64,000 bases of DNA, from NCBI GenBank assembly GCA_958295685.1, contig OY282365.1, positions 1,302,001 through 1,366,000 of the forward strand, read 5' to 3'. The notes under the pieces are model-generated. The model searched no databases, was not told where the DNA came from, and saw only the letters and a list, made by a program, of their open reading frames with translations. Shown here in pieces: positions 41,451 through 49,410 of this stretch. The translations under genes were made by a program, and so were the position numbers. Position 1 is the first letter of the stretch. The number at the start of each line of letters is the position of its first letter. This DNA is from an uncultured Dehalococcoidia bacterium (GTDB taxonomy: Bacteria > Chloroflexota > Dehalococcoidia > Lucifugimonadales > CATQGZ01).

Positions 41451-42341
41451 CTAAACCCGGACTTGCGCTCCGGCGCGCTCCTCTTGGAGCGTGAGGAAGA
41501 TCGAGCTGTCCCTGTCGGCCCAGCCGCGTTCCATTGCCTCCGCCATCGCCCGCTGGGTTGCCTCGGTGACAGGCATCGTGACGTCGTGGGTTTCGGCCAT
41601 CTTGGCGGCGAGGGACATGTCCTTGTATGCGACGCCGAGGGCGAACCTGGGGTCGAAGTCTCCCCTGAAGAGTGTTGCGGGGAGGCGGACGTGCAGTCCC
41701 ATGTTCCGTCCCAGAGCCGCCTTCTGGAAGACCTCGACCATGACCGCGGGCTCCACGCCCGCCCTGACGCCGAGGGTCAGGCACTCTACCATCGCCTGCT
41801 CCAGCGAGAAGATGGCGCAGTTGTGCATGAGCTTGCCTACGCAGCCCGACCCTATGGGGCCGACGTGCATGACCGTCTTCGCCATGGCGTCGAGAACCGG
41901 CCTCACCCTTTCGAGCGTCTCCGAGTCGCCGCCGACGAGGACGGTCAGGTCGCGGGTCTGGGCGCCCTCCTTGCCGCCGCTCACCGGCGCGTCCAGCATG
42001 GCCGCCCCTCGCTTCACGACCTCGCGGTGCACGCGCTTGACCAACTCGGGCGAGTTGGTCGTGTGGTCGAGGTAGACCGAGCCGGGCTCGAGTCCCTGCA
42101 CCAGCCCGCCGCTGCCGAGGGCCGCCTGTTCCATCTCGGGCGGCCCCGGCAGGCAGGTGCAGACCACGCCGCACGACTCGGCGACCTCTCTGGCCGAGTC
42201 TGCCCACTCCGCGCCGGCGTCTAGGAGCGGCCCAGCAGCCTCCCGGCGGAGGTCGTTCACGACCATCGAGTAGCCTGCGTCCATGATCTGCCGCGCCATC
42301 GGAAGACCGATGTTTCCGACCCCGATGAATCCGATCCGCAT
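41451..42341 (-). CDS. NAD-dependent beta-hydroxyacid dehydrogenase
   Basis: A 296-residue 3-hydroxyisobutyrate/tartronate-semialdehyde reductase-type enzyme. The Rossmann loop IGFIGVGNIGLPMARQIMDA starts the chain. The substrate motif DAPVSGGKEGAQTRDLTV and the catalytic Lys in GSGCVGKLMHNC (usual GxxGxGxxxKxxNN, here ending H-N) are clear. Substrate is a short hydroxyacid; the exact one is not readable. It is upstream of a small membrane gene's tail on the same strand. Confidence 0.9.
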   Translation of the reverse strand: MRIGFIGVGNIGLPMARQIMDAGYSMVVNDLRREAAGPLLDAGAEWADSAREVAESCGVVCTCLPGPPEMEQAALGSGGLVQGLEPGSVYLDHTTNSPELVKRVHREVVKRGAAMLDAPVSGGKEGAQTRDLTVLVGGDSETLERVRPVLDAMAKTVMHVGPIGSGCVGKLMHNCAIFSLEQAMVECLTLGVRAGVEPAVMVEVFQKAALGRNMGLHVRLPATLFRGDFDPRFALGVAYKDMSLAAKMAETHDVTMPVTEATQRAMAEAMERGWADRDSSIFLTLQEERAGAQVRV

Positions 42342-42389
42342 CTCTCACTCCTACATGGCTGAAGGCAGCGTCACGTCGGTTCGTCCGGC

Positions 42390-42770
42390 CTATGTGATAC
42401 TCGCCACTGTCCGAGCGGTCCGGGGCAGCATCAGCGCGTAGACTATGCCGATGGCCGGAATTATGGAGAACATCAACGGGAGCCACCAGTCTCCCCTGAT
42501 CGTGCCCCCGGCGATCAGCAGCGCAAAGGTCAGGTCGGCGGCGACGTTCACAACCAGTAGCCCGGCAATCGCGATGACCACCGAACTGGCAGGCCGGGGC
42601 ACTACGACCAGAAGGATCATCCCGACGGCGCTGAGTGGATGGATCAGGACCAACAACAGCCGTGACCAGAGGTCTCCACCGTCCGCGATGAGACCCACCA
42701 AGGCCGTGAATCCTGCGATGGCTGCCTGAATTACGGCCAAGGTCAGCATCAAGACCCGAAAAACGGCCAT
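42390..42770 (-). CDS. Small membrane protein, four predicted helices
   Basis: A 126-residue protein of mostly hydrophobic residues: helices around AVIQAAIAGFTALVGLI, LLLVLIHPLSAVGMILLVVV, VVIAIAGLLVVNVAADLTFA and WLPLMFSIIPAIGIVYALML. No family recognised. It starts about 50 bp from the end of a MITE-like element, which could supply or disturb its promoter. Confidence 0.7.
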   Translation of the reverse strand: MAVFRVLMLTLAVIQAAIAGFTALVGLIADGGDLWSRLLLVLIHPLSAVGMILLVVVPRPASSVVIAIAGLLVVNVAADLTFALLIAGGTIRGDWWLPLMFSIIPAIGIVYALMLPRTARTVASIT

Positions 42771-42821
42771 GCTGCATGGTAGACTCCTGCTCCTGCGAAC
42801 GTCAAGGATGATGGGCCGCCT

Positions 42822-42997
42822 GTAGCTGTTCAGACTTCATGAGGTCTTTTCGATCACTGTAGTCCTGATAAGCGGACGGCTGGTTTCCCTACCCGCCCAC
42901 CCATTGGAAACTGGGGGCAAGGCCTCCAGACCCCCTGCCAGAGGGGGAGAACCTCTCTGGACTCCCCTTTCGGACCTCACAGAGTCTGAACAGTTAC
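42822..42997. mobile_element. MITE-like element, 176 bp, with 8-bp target duplication
   Basis: Ends GTAGCTGTTCAGACT and AGTCTGAACAGTTAC are 15-bp inverted repeats with one mismatch. They are flanked by perfect GGCCGCCT direct repeats (42,814-42,821 and 42,998-43,005). The interior has GAGGTCTTTTCGATCACTG, a TCCTGATAAGC motif, and an inverted-repeat core around CTGGGGGCAAGGCCTCCAG and CCCTGCCAGAGGGGGAGAAC. No ORF of note. Related copies are at 18,045, 12,317, 12,759 and, truncated, 45,535. This is the cleanest copy. Confidence 0.88.
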
Positions 42998-43123
42998 GGC
43001 CGCCTGTCCGCCTGGCATTGCGGCCTCTCGGCCGGGGCAGGGCGGGAGCATCTACCGCGTGCGGATTTGCGGCAGGCCGCTCACTGCGCTATGTTATTGT
43101 CACGCTCTCGGAAGGACGGACCG

Positions 43124-44140
43124 GTGACGACACAGAAGGCATCGAATGGCAGGTTGAGGTACGAGCGGACGGTGGGCATCGTGGCCATGGAGGGCCGGGG
43201 GTTCAGCAATCCGGTAGACCTGGCGGTGTCCAGCGATTCGCGCATCTACGTTCTGAGCAGGACGAACAGTCTTCAGACCTTTGGCATTCGTGTGGGGATA
43301 TGCGATCTGGAGGGCGGCTACTTCGGGGACTTCGGGGAGTTTGGCGACGGGGACGGGGCCTTCGTGTGGCCGACGGCGTTGGCCTTCGACGCCGATGACC
43401 GGCTCTACCTGGCGGACGAGTACAATCACCGTATCACCGTCTTCGACAGGGACGGAAGGTTTCTGAGCAAGTGGGGGGTCCGCGGCGGCGGGGACGGGGA
43501 GTTGAACGGGCCGGCCGGCCTAGCGATCGGCGCCGACGGGAGCGTGTACGTGAGCGACCACATGAACCATCGGGTGCAGCGCTTCACCTCGGATGGCCGT
43601 TTCCTGGGGAAGTGGGGCGGGAGCGGCGCCGGGGAGGGGGAGTTCGACATGCCGTGGGGCCTCACGGCAGCCGGAGGGCACGTCTACGTTGCGGACTGGC
43701 GCAACGACCGGATTCAGAAGTTCTCCCCGGAAGGGGACTTTGTGGCGGCGTTCGGGGGGCCCGGGCAGGGCGAGGGGCAGTTTCACCGGCCGTCGAGCGT
43801 GGCGGTGGACGGAGAGGGCTACGTGTACGCCGCGGACTGGGGAAACGAGCGGGTGCAGGCGCTCGACCCGGACGGGGGGTTCGTCCAGATGCTTCGCGGT
43901 GAGTCGGGCCTGTCGGTGTGGGCGGACGAATTCTACGCGGCGAACGACGACGAGAAGACTCAGCGTGACCGGTTCGATCCGGTTCCCGAGATGACGTCCG
44001 AGGTGGAGACTCCGCATGAGGAGTCGGCGCGTACCGAGCCGTACTTCTGGGGGCCGGTATCGGTGAAGCTGGACTCCGAGGAGCGGCTCTACGTGACGGA
44101 GAGCAATCGGCACCGGGTGCAGGTGTACGTCCGGGCGTAG
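43124..44140 (+). CDS. NHL-repeat beta-propeller protein
   Basis: A 338-residue protein made of about six NHL blades, e.g. NPVDLAVSSDSRIYVLSR, PTALAFDADDRLYLADEYNH, PAGLAIGADGSVYVSDHMNH and PSSVAVDGEGYVYAADWGNE. The linkers are of the type KWGGSGAGEGEFDMP. No signal peptide, so probably cytoplasmic; role unknown, NHL propellers often bind protein or peptide ligands. GTG 43,124 after CGGAAGG is the chosen start; an ATG at 43,091 overlaps a TATGTT box. An inverted NHL remnant follows. Confidence 0.85.
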   Translation: MTTQKASNGRLRYERTVGIVAMEGRGFSNPVDLAVSSDSRIYVLSRTNSLQTFGIRVGICDLEGGYFGDFGEFGDGDGAFVWPTALAFDADDRLYLADEYNHRITVFDRDGRFLSKWGVRGGGDGELNGPAGLAIGADGSVYVSDHMNHRVQRFTSDGRFLGKWGGSGAGEGEFDMPWGLTAAGGHVYVADWRNDRIQKFSPEGDFVAAFGGPGQGEGQFHRPSSVAVDGEGYVYAADWGNERVQALDPDGGFVQMLRGESGLSVWADEFYAANDDEKTQRDRFDPVPEMTSEVETPHEESARTEPYFWGPVSVKLDSEERLYVTESNRHRVQVYVRA

Positions 44141-44216
44141 CCGGCCTGGTCAGCTGACCCTCGCCGGTGCCCGACTCTCCGTAGGACGCGGCGAACTCGC
44201 CCTCCCGCGTGAACAT
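44141..44216 (-). pseudogene. Remnant of an NHL-repeat gene, inverted
   Basis: On the minus strand the sequence reads MFTREGEFAASYGESGTGEG, QLTRPA, exactly the blade-linker phrase of NHL proteins, then runs into the tail of the neighbouring propeller gene without a domain. It is probably a broken 5' or internal fragment of a second NHL gene. Confidence 0.5.
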
Positions 44217-44242
44217 GCTTTCTGGTCTCCTCGACCAGATCG

Positions 44243-45265
44243 TCACAGGTACTCTATGTTGTCCACGGCGGGCTTGAGGCTGCCCGCTTCCATCCGGTGG
44301 ATGAGCCGTATCATGGACTGGTTGATGGGCGCGGCCACGCCGACCTCGCGCCCTTTGCGGACGGCGTAGCCGTTGAGGTATTCGACCTCGGTGCGGCGGC
44401 CCTTGAGCACGTCCTGGGCCATGGAGGGCCTGCCCTCTCCGAGTTGTGCGGCGCCCTGGGCCAGCCGGGTCTTCGCCTCCTCCATTGCCTCGGCGTTGGC
44501 CGCGGCTCTCGGGTACAGGTCGGCCGGGATTGCGTTGATCGGTTCGATGGGCACGCCGAGGGCGTGGCCGACGCGGACCACCTCGGCGCCGATTCTGACG
44601 TAGCGGTCCACCACGCCCGGTGTCAGCCTGACGTCGGCGGAGCCGAGGCCGGTGAGAGCGGCGACGGAGTTGGACATGCAGTTGGTGGCCAGCTTGGCCC
44701 ATCGCTCGCCCCAGAGGTTGGTGGTGACCCTGGCGGGTCCGGCGGCGGTCATCAGGTCGGCGACCGCCTGGGCGCGGCGGGTCTTCATGCCGTTGAGTTC
44801 ACCGAGGGCGAAGGCGGGCCTGTCGGGCACGCTGGTTTGCTCGACGTGGGCGGGCTCGTAGATGCCTGCGCCGAGGGTCACCACGCAGCCGATCACGGCG
44901 GGGTAGCCGACTATCGACGCGATCACGTCGTCGTTAACGCCGTTCTGTGCGGAGACGACGATACCGCCGGGCCTGAGATGAGGCTCGAGCAGGTGCGAGG
45001 CCCAGACCGTGTCGTAGGACTTGACGCACAGGAAGATGATGTCGAAGGACTCCGTCATGGATGAGAACCGGCCGAGGTGGACGGCTCTGACGGGGGTGGT
45101 GAAGGTTTCGTCGAGGGTGGTGACGCGGAGTCCCTCGTCTCTCATGGCGTCGACGTGCGCCCCCCATGGGTCGACGAGGGTGACGTCCCTGCCCGCTCTC
45201 GACAGGCAGCCTCCGATCAGGCTGCCGATGGCTCCCGCACCTATTACTGCTATCTTGTCCAACAT
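44243..45265 (-). CDS. Ketopantoate reductase family protein (PanE/ApbA)
   Basis: A 340-residue NADP-dependent reductase. KIAVIGAGAIGSLIGGCLSR is the nucleotide loop; CVKSYDTVWAS, VSAQNGVNDD and the catalytic Lys in RWAKLATNCMSNSVAALTG (KxxxN) are diagnostic; MAQDVLKGRRTEVEYLNGYA is the C-terminal signature. It may make pantoate or reduce a related 2-oxoacid. The family is often duplicated, so panE itself is not assigned. Confidence 0.88.
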   Translation of the reverse strand: MLDKIAVIGAGAIGSLIGGCLSRAGRDVTLVDPWGAHVDAMRDEGLRVTTLDETFTTPVRAVHLGRFSSMTESFDIIFLCVKSYDTVWASHLLEPHLRPGGIVVSAQNGVNDDVIASIVGYPAVIGCVVTLGAGIYEPAHVEQTSVPDRPAFALGELNGMKTRRAQAVADLMTAAGPARVTTNLWGERWAKLATNCMSNSVAALTGLGSADVRLTPGVVDRYVRIGAEVVRVGHALGVPIEPINAIPADLYPRAAANAEAMEEAKTRLAQGAAQLGEGRPSMAQDVLKGRRTEVEYLNGYAVRKGREVGVAAPINQSMIRLIHRMEAGSLKPAVDNIEYL

Positions 45266-45351
45266 GGCGCCACTCTCACCTCAGACTGTCTCCATTCAAT
45301 GGGGATGATAACCGATTGGGCAGGTACTCGGGGTCGAAATTTTTGCCGAAA

Positions 45352-45518
45352 GTGTCAGATTTCGGGGCATTCCGTAGCTGGGAGGGCCGATTTTGGCTGA
45401 CACTATCTGACACTTATCTGACACTTTCTGACAGTCGCTTCAGGAGCTGCGGGCTGGTCTGTGGAGAGAGGCGACTGTGTCATGGGCATACTCTAGCACA
45501 GCGGTTCGGTGTCGTCAA
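45352..45518 (-). repeat. Cassette A3: promoter, leader ORF, short iteron array, antirepeat
   Basis: On the minus strand: TTGACG (45,518-45,513), 17-bp spacer, TAGAGT (45,495-45,490), leader ORF MTQSPLST...RKCQISVR. Four iterons then follow at 45,399-45,436 (GACACTATCT, GACACTTATCT, GACACTTTCT and GACAGTC on the plus strand). An exact inverse of the core (GTGTCAGAT) is at 45,352-45,360. A second ORF (SDKCQIVSAKIGPPSYG) runs through the conserved stretch. It is flanked by a truncated MITE at 45,535. Confidence 0.8.
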
Positions 45519-45534
45519 GGGTTGTCTGAATCAG

Positions 45535-45715
45535 CGTAGTCCTGATAAGCAGACGGCTGGTTCCCCACCCGCCCGCCCATTGGAAACTGGGGGCTTTGCC
45601 CCCAGACCCCCTGCCAGAGGGGAGAACAGTGGTCGGTGGTCAGCCCAGACCCCCTGCCAGAGGGAGAGAACCTCTCTGGACTCCCCTTCGGATCTCACAG
45701 AGTCTGAGCAGTTTC
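45535..45715. mobile_element. Truncated MITE-like element
   Basis: Interior sequence starting CGTAGTCCTGATAAGC and the right end AGTCTGAGCAGTTTC (to 45,715) match the element at 42,822. The left inverted end is missing: it is replaced by the TTGTCTGAATCAG motif that ends cassette A3. The core GACCCCCTGCCAGAGG is duplicated inside. The same TTGTCTGAATCAGG phrase follows the right end at about 45,725. Confidence 0.7.
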
Positions 45716-45795
45716 TGGTGGGGGATTGTCTGAATCAGGATTGGAGGATTGGCAGAATGGGGCGGCGTGGGCGATTCGTGGCCGGGCTGTGGGTC

Positions 45796-46470
45796 TCACT
45801 CTTCCACGATCAGGTTGAAGGCAATCGGGCAGACGACTAGGAAGACCGCGTCGAAGGCGGCGAGCAGCGGGATCCAGCGTGAGGTGGCGGAGCCGCTCTC
45901 TGCGGTCAGCACGATTCCCGATGCTTCGACGGCGGCCAGGATGACGGGGACGACTACAGGGAAGAAGAGGATCGGCAGCATCACCTCGCGCGACCGGGTG
46001 TTGACGGCCATTGCCGCGAATACGGTGCCGACCGAGGCGATTCCGAGGGTAGCTAGGAGCGCCACCGGGATCAGCCCGGCCGCGGCCAGCGGCAGGTTGA
46101 AGAGCGCCGCGAATATCGGGAAGACCAGGGCCTCGACGACCAGCATGAAGACCACGTTGCCGATCATCTTGCCGTAGAAGACGGCCTCCCGGCCCACCGG
46201 CGCGAGCATGAGGGCTTGGAGGCTGCCGTTGTCCTTCTCCATTGCCATGGAGCGGGTGAGTCCGAGCACTCCGGCGAACGTGACGGCCACCCACAGGACG
46301 CCCGGGGCCACGAGGGCGATCAGTCCGGGGGTGGGGTCCAGCGCGAAGTTGAAGACGACGATGACGATCAGGGCGAACAGCAGCGCCGAGACGACTATGT
46401 CCCTGGTTCTCAGTTCCAGCATGAGGTCTTTCAGGACGATGAGGGCGGCGGCCCGCCATAGAGTCTTCAC
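45796..46470 (-). CDS. ccmB: Cytochrome c maturation heme exporter subunit CcmB
   Basis: A 224-residue six-helix membrane protein. AALIVLKDLMLELRTRDIVV, then DNGSLQALMLAPVGREAVFY and MLPILFFPVVVPVILAAVEA are the CcmB signatures. It pairs with the CcmA ATPase, which it overlaps by 4 bp, to form the ABC part of the heme-loading machinery for c-type cytochromes. No ccmC or ccmE gene follows here; instead the downstream side is MITE and cassette debris. Confidence 0.93.
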   Translation of the reverse strand: MKTLWRAAALIVLKDLMLELRTRDIVVSALLFALIVIVVFNFALDPTPGLIALVAPGVLWVAVTFAGVLGLTRSMAMEKDNGSLQALMLAPVGREAVFYGKMIGNVVFMLVVEALVFPIFAALFNLPLAAAGLIPVALLATLGIASVGTVFAAMAVNTRSREVMLPILFFPVVVPVILAAVEASGIVLTAESGSATSRWIPLLAAFDAVFLVVCPIAFNLIVEE

Positions 46471-47198
46471 GGGGCGGTCTCGGCGTGGGAGCTCCAGGCG
46501 CGCCTGAGGTCCGACGCGGATACCGACTCCGCGGGGGCGGAGTATGCGACCCTGCCCCCGGCCAGCACCGCGAGGCGGTCTCCGAGCGCGATTCCGGTCT
46601 CCAGGCTGTGAGTGGTCATCAGCACTGCGCGCGAGGGCGTCGATCCGTCGGCGACTATCTGCTGCAGCAGGCTCTGGGCCTCCTGGTCCAGGCCGCTTTC
46701 GGGCTCGTCCATGAGTAGGACGAGGGGTTCGTGTAGGAGCGCCCTGGCTATGCCGAGGCGCTTTCGCATTCCGTGAGACAGCGCGCCTGCGCGCCTGTCC
46801 AGCCGGCGCGACATCCCCACGCGCCGGGCGGCCGCCTCCGCCCTTTCGCCTGCCTCGTCCAAGCCGAAGAGACGCGCGAACAGCGTGAGGTTCTCCCTGC
46901 CCGTGAGCTCGTCATAGAGGAGCGGCTGGTGGGTGACGACGCCGACGTTGCGCCGCACGCTTCTTCCCGACGCGGAGACGTCCATCCCCGCGACGCGCAC
47001 CGTGCCGCGGTCGGGGCGCGCGAGCGTCGCGAGGACTTTGATGAGGGTGGTCTTGCCCGATCCGTTGGGGCCGAGCACGGTCAGCGTCTCTCCCCAGCGG
47101 ACGTCCAGGTCGAGGCCGCGGAGGGCATGGACGCGGCCGAAGGACTTGCCGAGTCCCTTGACTTCAATCGCCAACCTGTCTGCGTCTGCGCCGTTCAC
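46467..47198 (-). CDS. ccmA: Cytochrome c maturation ATPase CcmA
   Basis: A 243-residue ABC ATPase: Walker A LGPNGSGKTTLIKVLATL, signature LSHGMRKRLGIARALLH (typical CcmA variant of LSGGQ), Walker B LLMDEPESGLD and switch His MTTHSLETG. It powers heme export with CcmB. The gene is divergent from the Vms1-like gene, with about 80 bp between them. Confidence 0.9.
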   Translation of the reverse strand: MNGADADRLAIEVKGLGKSFGRVHALRGLDLDVRWGETLTVLGPNGSGKTTLIKVLATLARPDRGTVRVAGMDVSASGRSVRRNVGVVTHQPLLYDELTGRENLTLFARLFGLDEAGERAEAAARRVGMSRRLDRRAGALSHGMRKRLGIARALLHEPLVLLMDEPESGLDQEAQSLLQQIVADGSTPSRAVLMTTHSLETGIALGDRLAVLAGGRVAYSAPAESVSASDLRRAWSSHAETAP

Positions 47199-47279
47199 TC
47201 GTCACCCTTTCCGCCGGCTTGCGGGCCACTGTAGTATAAGGGCAGAGGCCGCGCCGCGCCCGATCAACCGAGGTGTCAC

Positions 47280-48020
47280 ATGGGTACCGCCCTGCTCCAC
47301 CCTGCCGAGCGGCGCCGCTGGGGCAGGGCGCGTCTGCTGCGGGCGCTGGCCGACGTCGAGGCATCCGCCGGCCGCAGGGAATCGGCGTACATTCCTCCCG
47401 GCATCGCCGAGCCGTCCGGTGTGTCCGACAGCGTCCGGCGGGCGGCCGCGCTCGCCGGAGAGTCTGAGACGGGTCTCGCGGTGTTCGTCGAGGACGACCG
47501 CGTGACGGCGGTGGCGCCTCCCTTTCCTCTGTCCTGTGAGACGGGAGACGCGGCGGGCGCGCTCTGCGGGCTGCTGGAGTCGCGGCTGAAGATCGGGGTG
47601 GCGCTCATCCGGCTGGGGCGCTACGGGGTGGGCGTCCTGGACGGGGACAGACTGGCAGGATCGAAGACCGGCTCGCGGTACGTGAAGAACCGACACAGGG
47701 CGGGCGGTTCCTCTCAGCGGCGGTTCGAGCGGAGTCGAGAGAGGCTCATCCGCGAGTTGTTCGACAAGACTTGCGAGGTTATGCGGGACGTCTTCTCACC
47801 GCACGCCGGGAGCTTGGACTACGTTCTGCTGGGCGGCGACAAGGCGGTCTTGCGGCAATTTGCGGCGCGCTGCGGGTATCTGAAGGAGTTCGAGGACAGG
47901 ACGCTCGGCAGGAGACTGGCGGCGGTGCGTCCCGATCAGCGGACGCTCGATGGCATAGGCTGGGAGGTCTGGGCGAGCCGTGTGTGGCGCTGGGGGCAGG
48001 CTGAGGCTGTCCCGGATTGA
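47280..48020 (+). CDS. Vms1-like peptidyl-tRNA hydrolase (acVLRF1 type)
   Basis: A 246-residue protein with an eRF1-like VLRF1 domain. IGVALIRLGRYGVGVLDGD, then GSRYVKNRHRAGGSSQRRFE with the GGxxQ-type loop that carries the catalytic Gln in Vms1, and YVLLGGDKAVLRQF are characteristic. Family members release nascent chains from stalled ribosomes by cleaving tRNA or the peptidyl ester. Start ATG at 47,280. The stop lies in a TGTCTGAATCAGGATT motif shared with the A-cassette ends. Function is inferred from the motif only. Confidence 0.72.
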   Translation: MGTALLHPAERRRWGRARLLRALADVEASAGRRESAYIPPGIAEPSGVSDSVRRAAALAGESETGLAVFVEDDRVTAVAPPFPLSCETGDAAGALCGLLESRLKIGVALIRLGRYGVGVLDGDRLAGSKTGSRYVKNRHRAGGSSQRRFERSRERLIRELFDKTCEVMRDVFSPHAGSLDYVLLGGDKAVLRQFAARCGYLKEFEDRTLGRRLAAVRPDQRTLDGIGWEVWASRVWRWGQAEAVPD

Positions 48021-48069
48021 CTGTCTGAATCAGGATTGGGGGGATGCGGGCTCCCGGACGCTTTCGAGC

Positions 48070-48098
48070 TTGACATCGGCGTTCGGGCGTGCGAGGAT
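48070..48098 (+). promoter_or_regulatory. Promoter of the riboswitch transcript
   Basis: TTGACA 48,070-48,075, 17-bp spacer, GAGGAT 48,093-48,098. The -10 box is weak but this is the only good -35 upstream of the riboswitch. Confidence 0.5.
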
Positions 48099-48102
48099 CG
48101 GC

Positions 48103-48275
48103 GCCGACGATAAAACTGAATACTGGGTATGGGCGCCTCCTGGAGAGGCTTCAAGAGGAAGTCGGTCAAAGTCCGACGCTGTCCCGCAACGGTAGGCCCT
48201 GCATGTTCAGGGCGAGCCCGGTCCACTGTCCTACCCGCTGTTTAAGGCCTTCGAGGAAAGGCACTGGATAAGAGG
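48103..48275 (+). promoter_or_regulatory. Cobalamin (B12) riboswitch
   Basis: A cobalamin aptamer: the core GGAAGTCGGTCAAAGTCCGA, then CGCTGTCCCGCAACGGT (usual AATCCGG...CCCGCCACTG form), flanking GAGCCCGGTCCACTGTCC in place of the B12-box end. It precedes btuFCD and ends in an intrinsic terminator, so it should switch transcription off when B12 is plentiful. Confidence 0.88.
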
Positions 48276-48283
48276 CTGAATGG

Positions 48284-48317
48284 CCTCCGCTCACCACCTC
48301 GGAGCGGAGGTTTTTTT
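48284..48317 (+). terminator. Intrinsic terminator of the riboswitch
   Basis: CCTCCGCTC (48,284-48,292) pairs with GAGCGGAGG (48,302-48,310) around a 9-base loop, followed by seven T residues. A perfect expression platform directly after the aptamer. Confidence 0.9.
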
Positions 48318-48414
48318 GTGTCTCGCCGGTGGCCCCGCCTTCCGGGTGGGGCTTTCGCTTGCGGCCGGGGCGGGCATGGGACCGGGTGTACCCCGTACCC
48401 GTGAGGAGGTTCGG

Positions 48415-49398
48415 GTGAACATTCGACGAGGATCGATCATCGGCGCCGCGGGAGTTGTTGCGCTTCTCGCGGCGGCGTGCGGCGGAGGGAGCGGGGTTAC
48501 GCAGCAGCCGACTCCCGCGATTCCAACGGCGGCCGCCGCGCCCATGCCCACGCCGACGGCAGCGGCCATCCCGACCGCGGCGCCGACGGCGGCGGTTCCG
48601 GAGGGCTTCCCGTTCACGGTCGTGGACAGCAACGGCGGCGAGGTGGTCTTCGACGAGCCGCCCGAGCGGATCGCCGCGCTCGACGGGGCCGTGGTCGAGA
48701 CGCTCTTTGCCATCGGCGAGGGGTGGCGCATAGCGGCGACCCACGCTTTCGTGGACTACCCGCCGGAGGTGGAGAACATCCCAAGGGTGGGAGATGCCTT
48801 CAACATCAGCATCGAGCAGGTCACGGCTCTGGATCCCGATCTGGTGGTCATCTTCTTCGACCACTTCAAGGCGGACCTGGAGCGGGCGGGTCTGAAGGTC
48901 TTGTATCTCAAGAGTGTCAGCGACGACTTCGAGCAGACTGCCGACAGTATTCGGACGTGGGGCAGGATAACCGGCAACGTCGAGGGGGCTGAGGCCGAGG
49001 CGGCGAGATTCGAGGCCGTGGTGGAGGAGACCAGGGAGAAGATGGAGTCGATAACGGACACGACGCGCGTGTTCCAGGACACCGGCGGGTTCTGGACGCC
49101 CGGGCCCGACACGCTAATGGGGGAGGTGTTCGAGCTTCTGAATCTGGAGAACATCGCGGGGGACATTTCCGGCTATGCCCAGATCAGCCCGGAGGTGGTG
49201 GTCGCGGAGGATCCGGAGGTGGTGATTACGGGAGAGCCCGACGTGTTCATAAGCAACCCGGCGTTTGGGGAGGTTAGCGCGGTGAAGAATGGCCGCGTGT
49301 TCTCGCTGCCCGACGACGCGCTCTCCACGGCGGGGCCGCGGTTCGTCGGCGGGATAGTCGACCTGGCGCGGCTGGTGTATCCCGATCTGCCGGAGTAG
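48415..49398 (+). CDS. btuF: Cobalamin-type ABC transporter substrate-binding lipoprotein
   Basis: A 327-residue periplasmic binding lipoprotein. Signal peptide GVVALLAAACGGG with lipobox Cys, an Ala/Pro/Thr linker, then the class-III binding fold (FPFTVVDSNGGEVVFDEPPE, RIAALDGAVVETLFAIGEGW, VDYPPEVENIPRVGDAFNIS). The start is GTG 48,415 after GAGGAGG; the open frame upstream overlaps the terminator. Family members bind B12 or ferric siderophores; the riboswitch decides for cobalamin. Confidence 0.9.
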   Translation: MNIRRGSIIGAAGVVALLAAACGGGSGVTQQPTPAIPTAAAAPMPTPTAAAIPTAAPTAAVPEGFPFTVVDSNGGEVVFDEPPERIAALDGAVVETLFAIGEGWRIAATHAFVDYPPEVENIPRVGDAFNISIEQVTALDPDLVVIFFDHFKADLERAGLKVLYLKSVSDDFEQTADSIRTWGRITGNVEGAEAEAARFEAVVEETREKMESITDTTRVFQDTGGFWTPGPDTLMGEVFELLNLENIAGDISGYAQISPEVVVAEDPEVVITGEPDVFISNPAFGEVSAVKNGRVFSLPDDALSTAGPRFVGGIVDLARLVYPDLPE

Positions 49399-49410
49399 GG
49401 GGTTCGCGGC

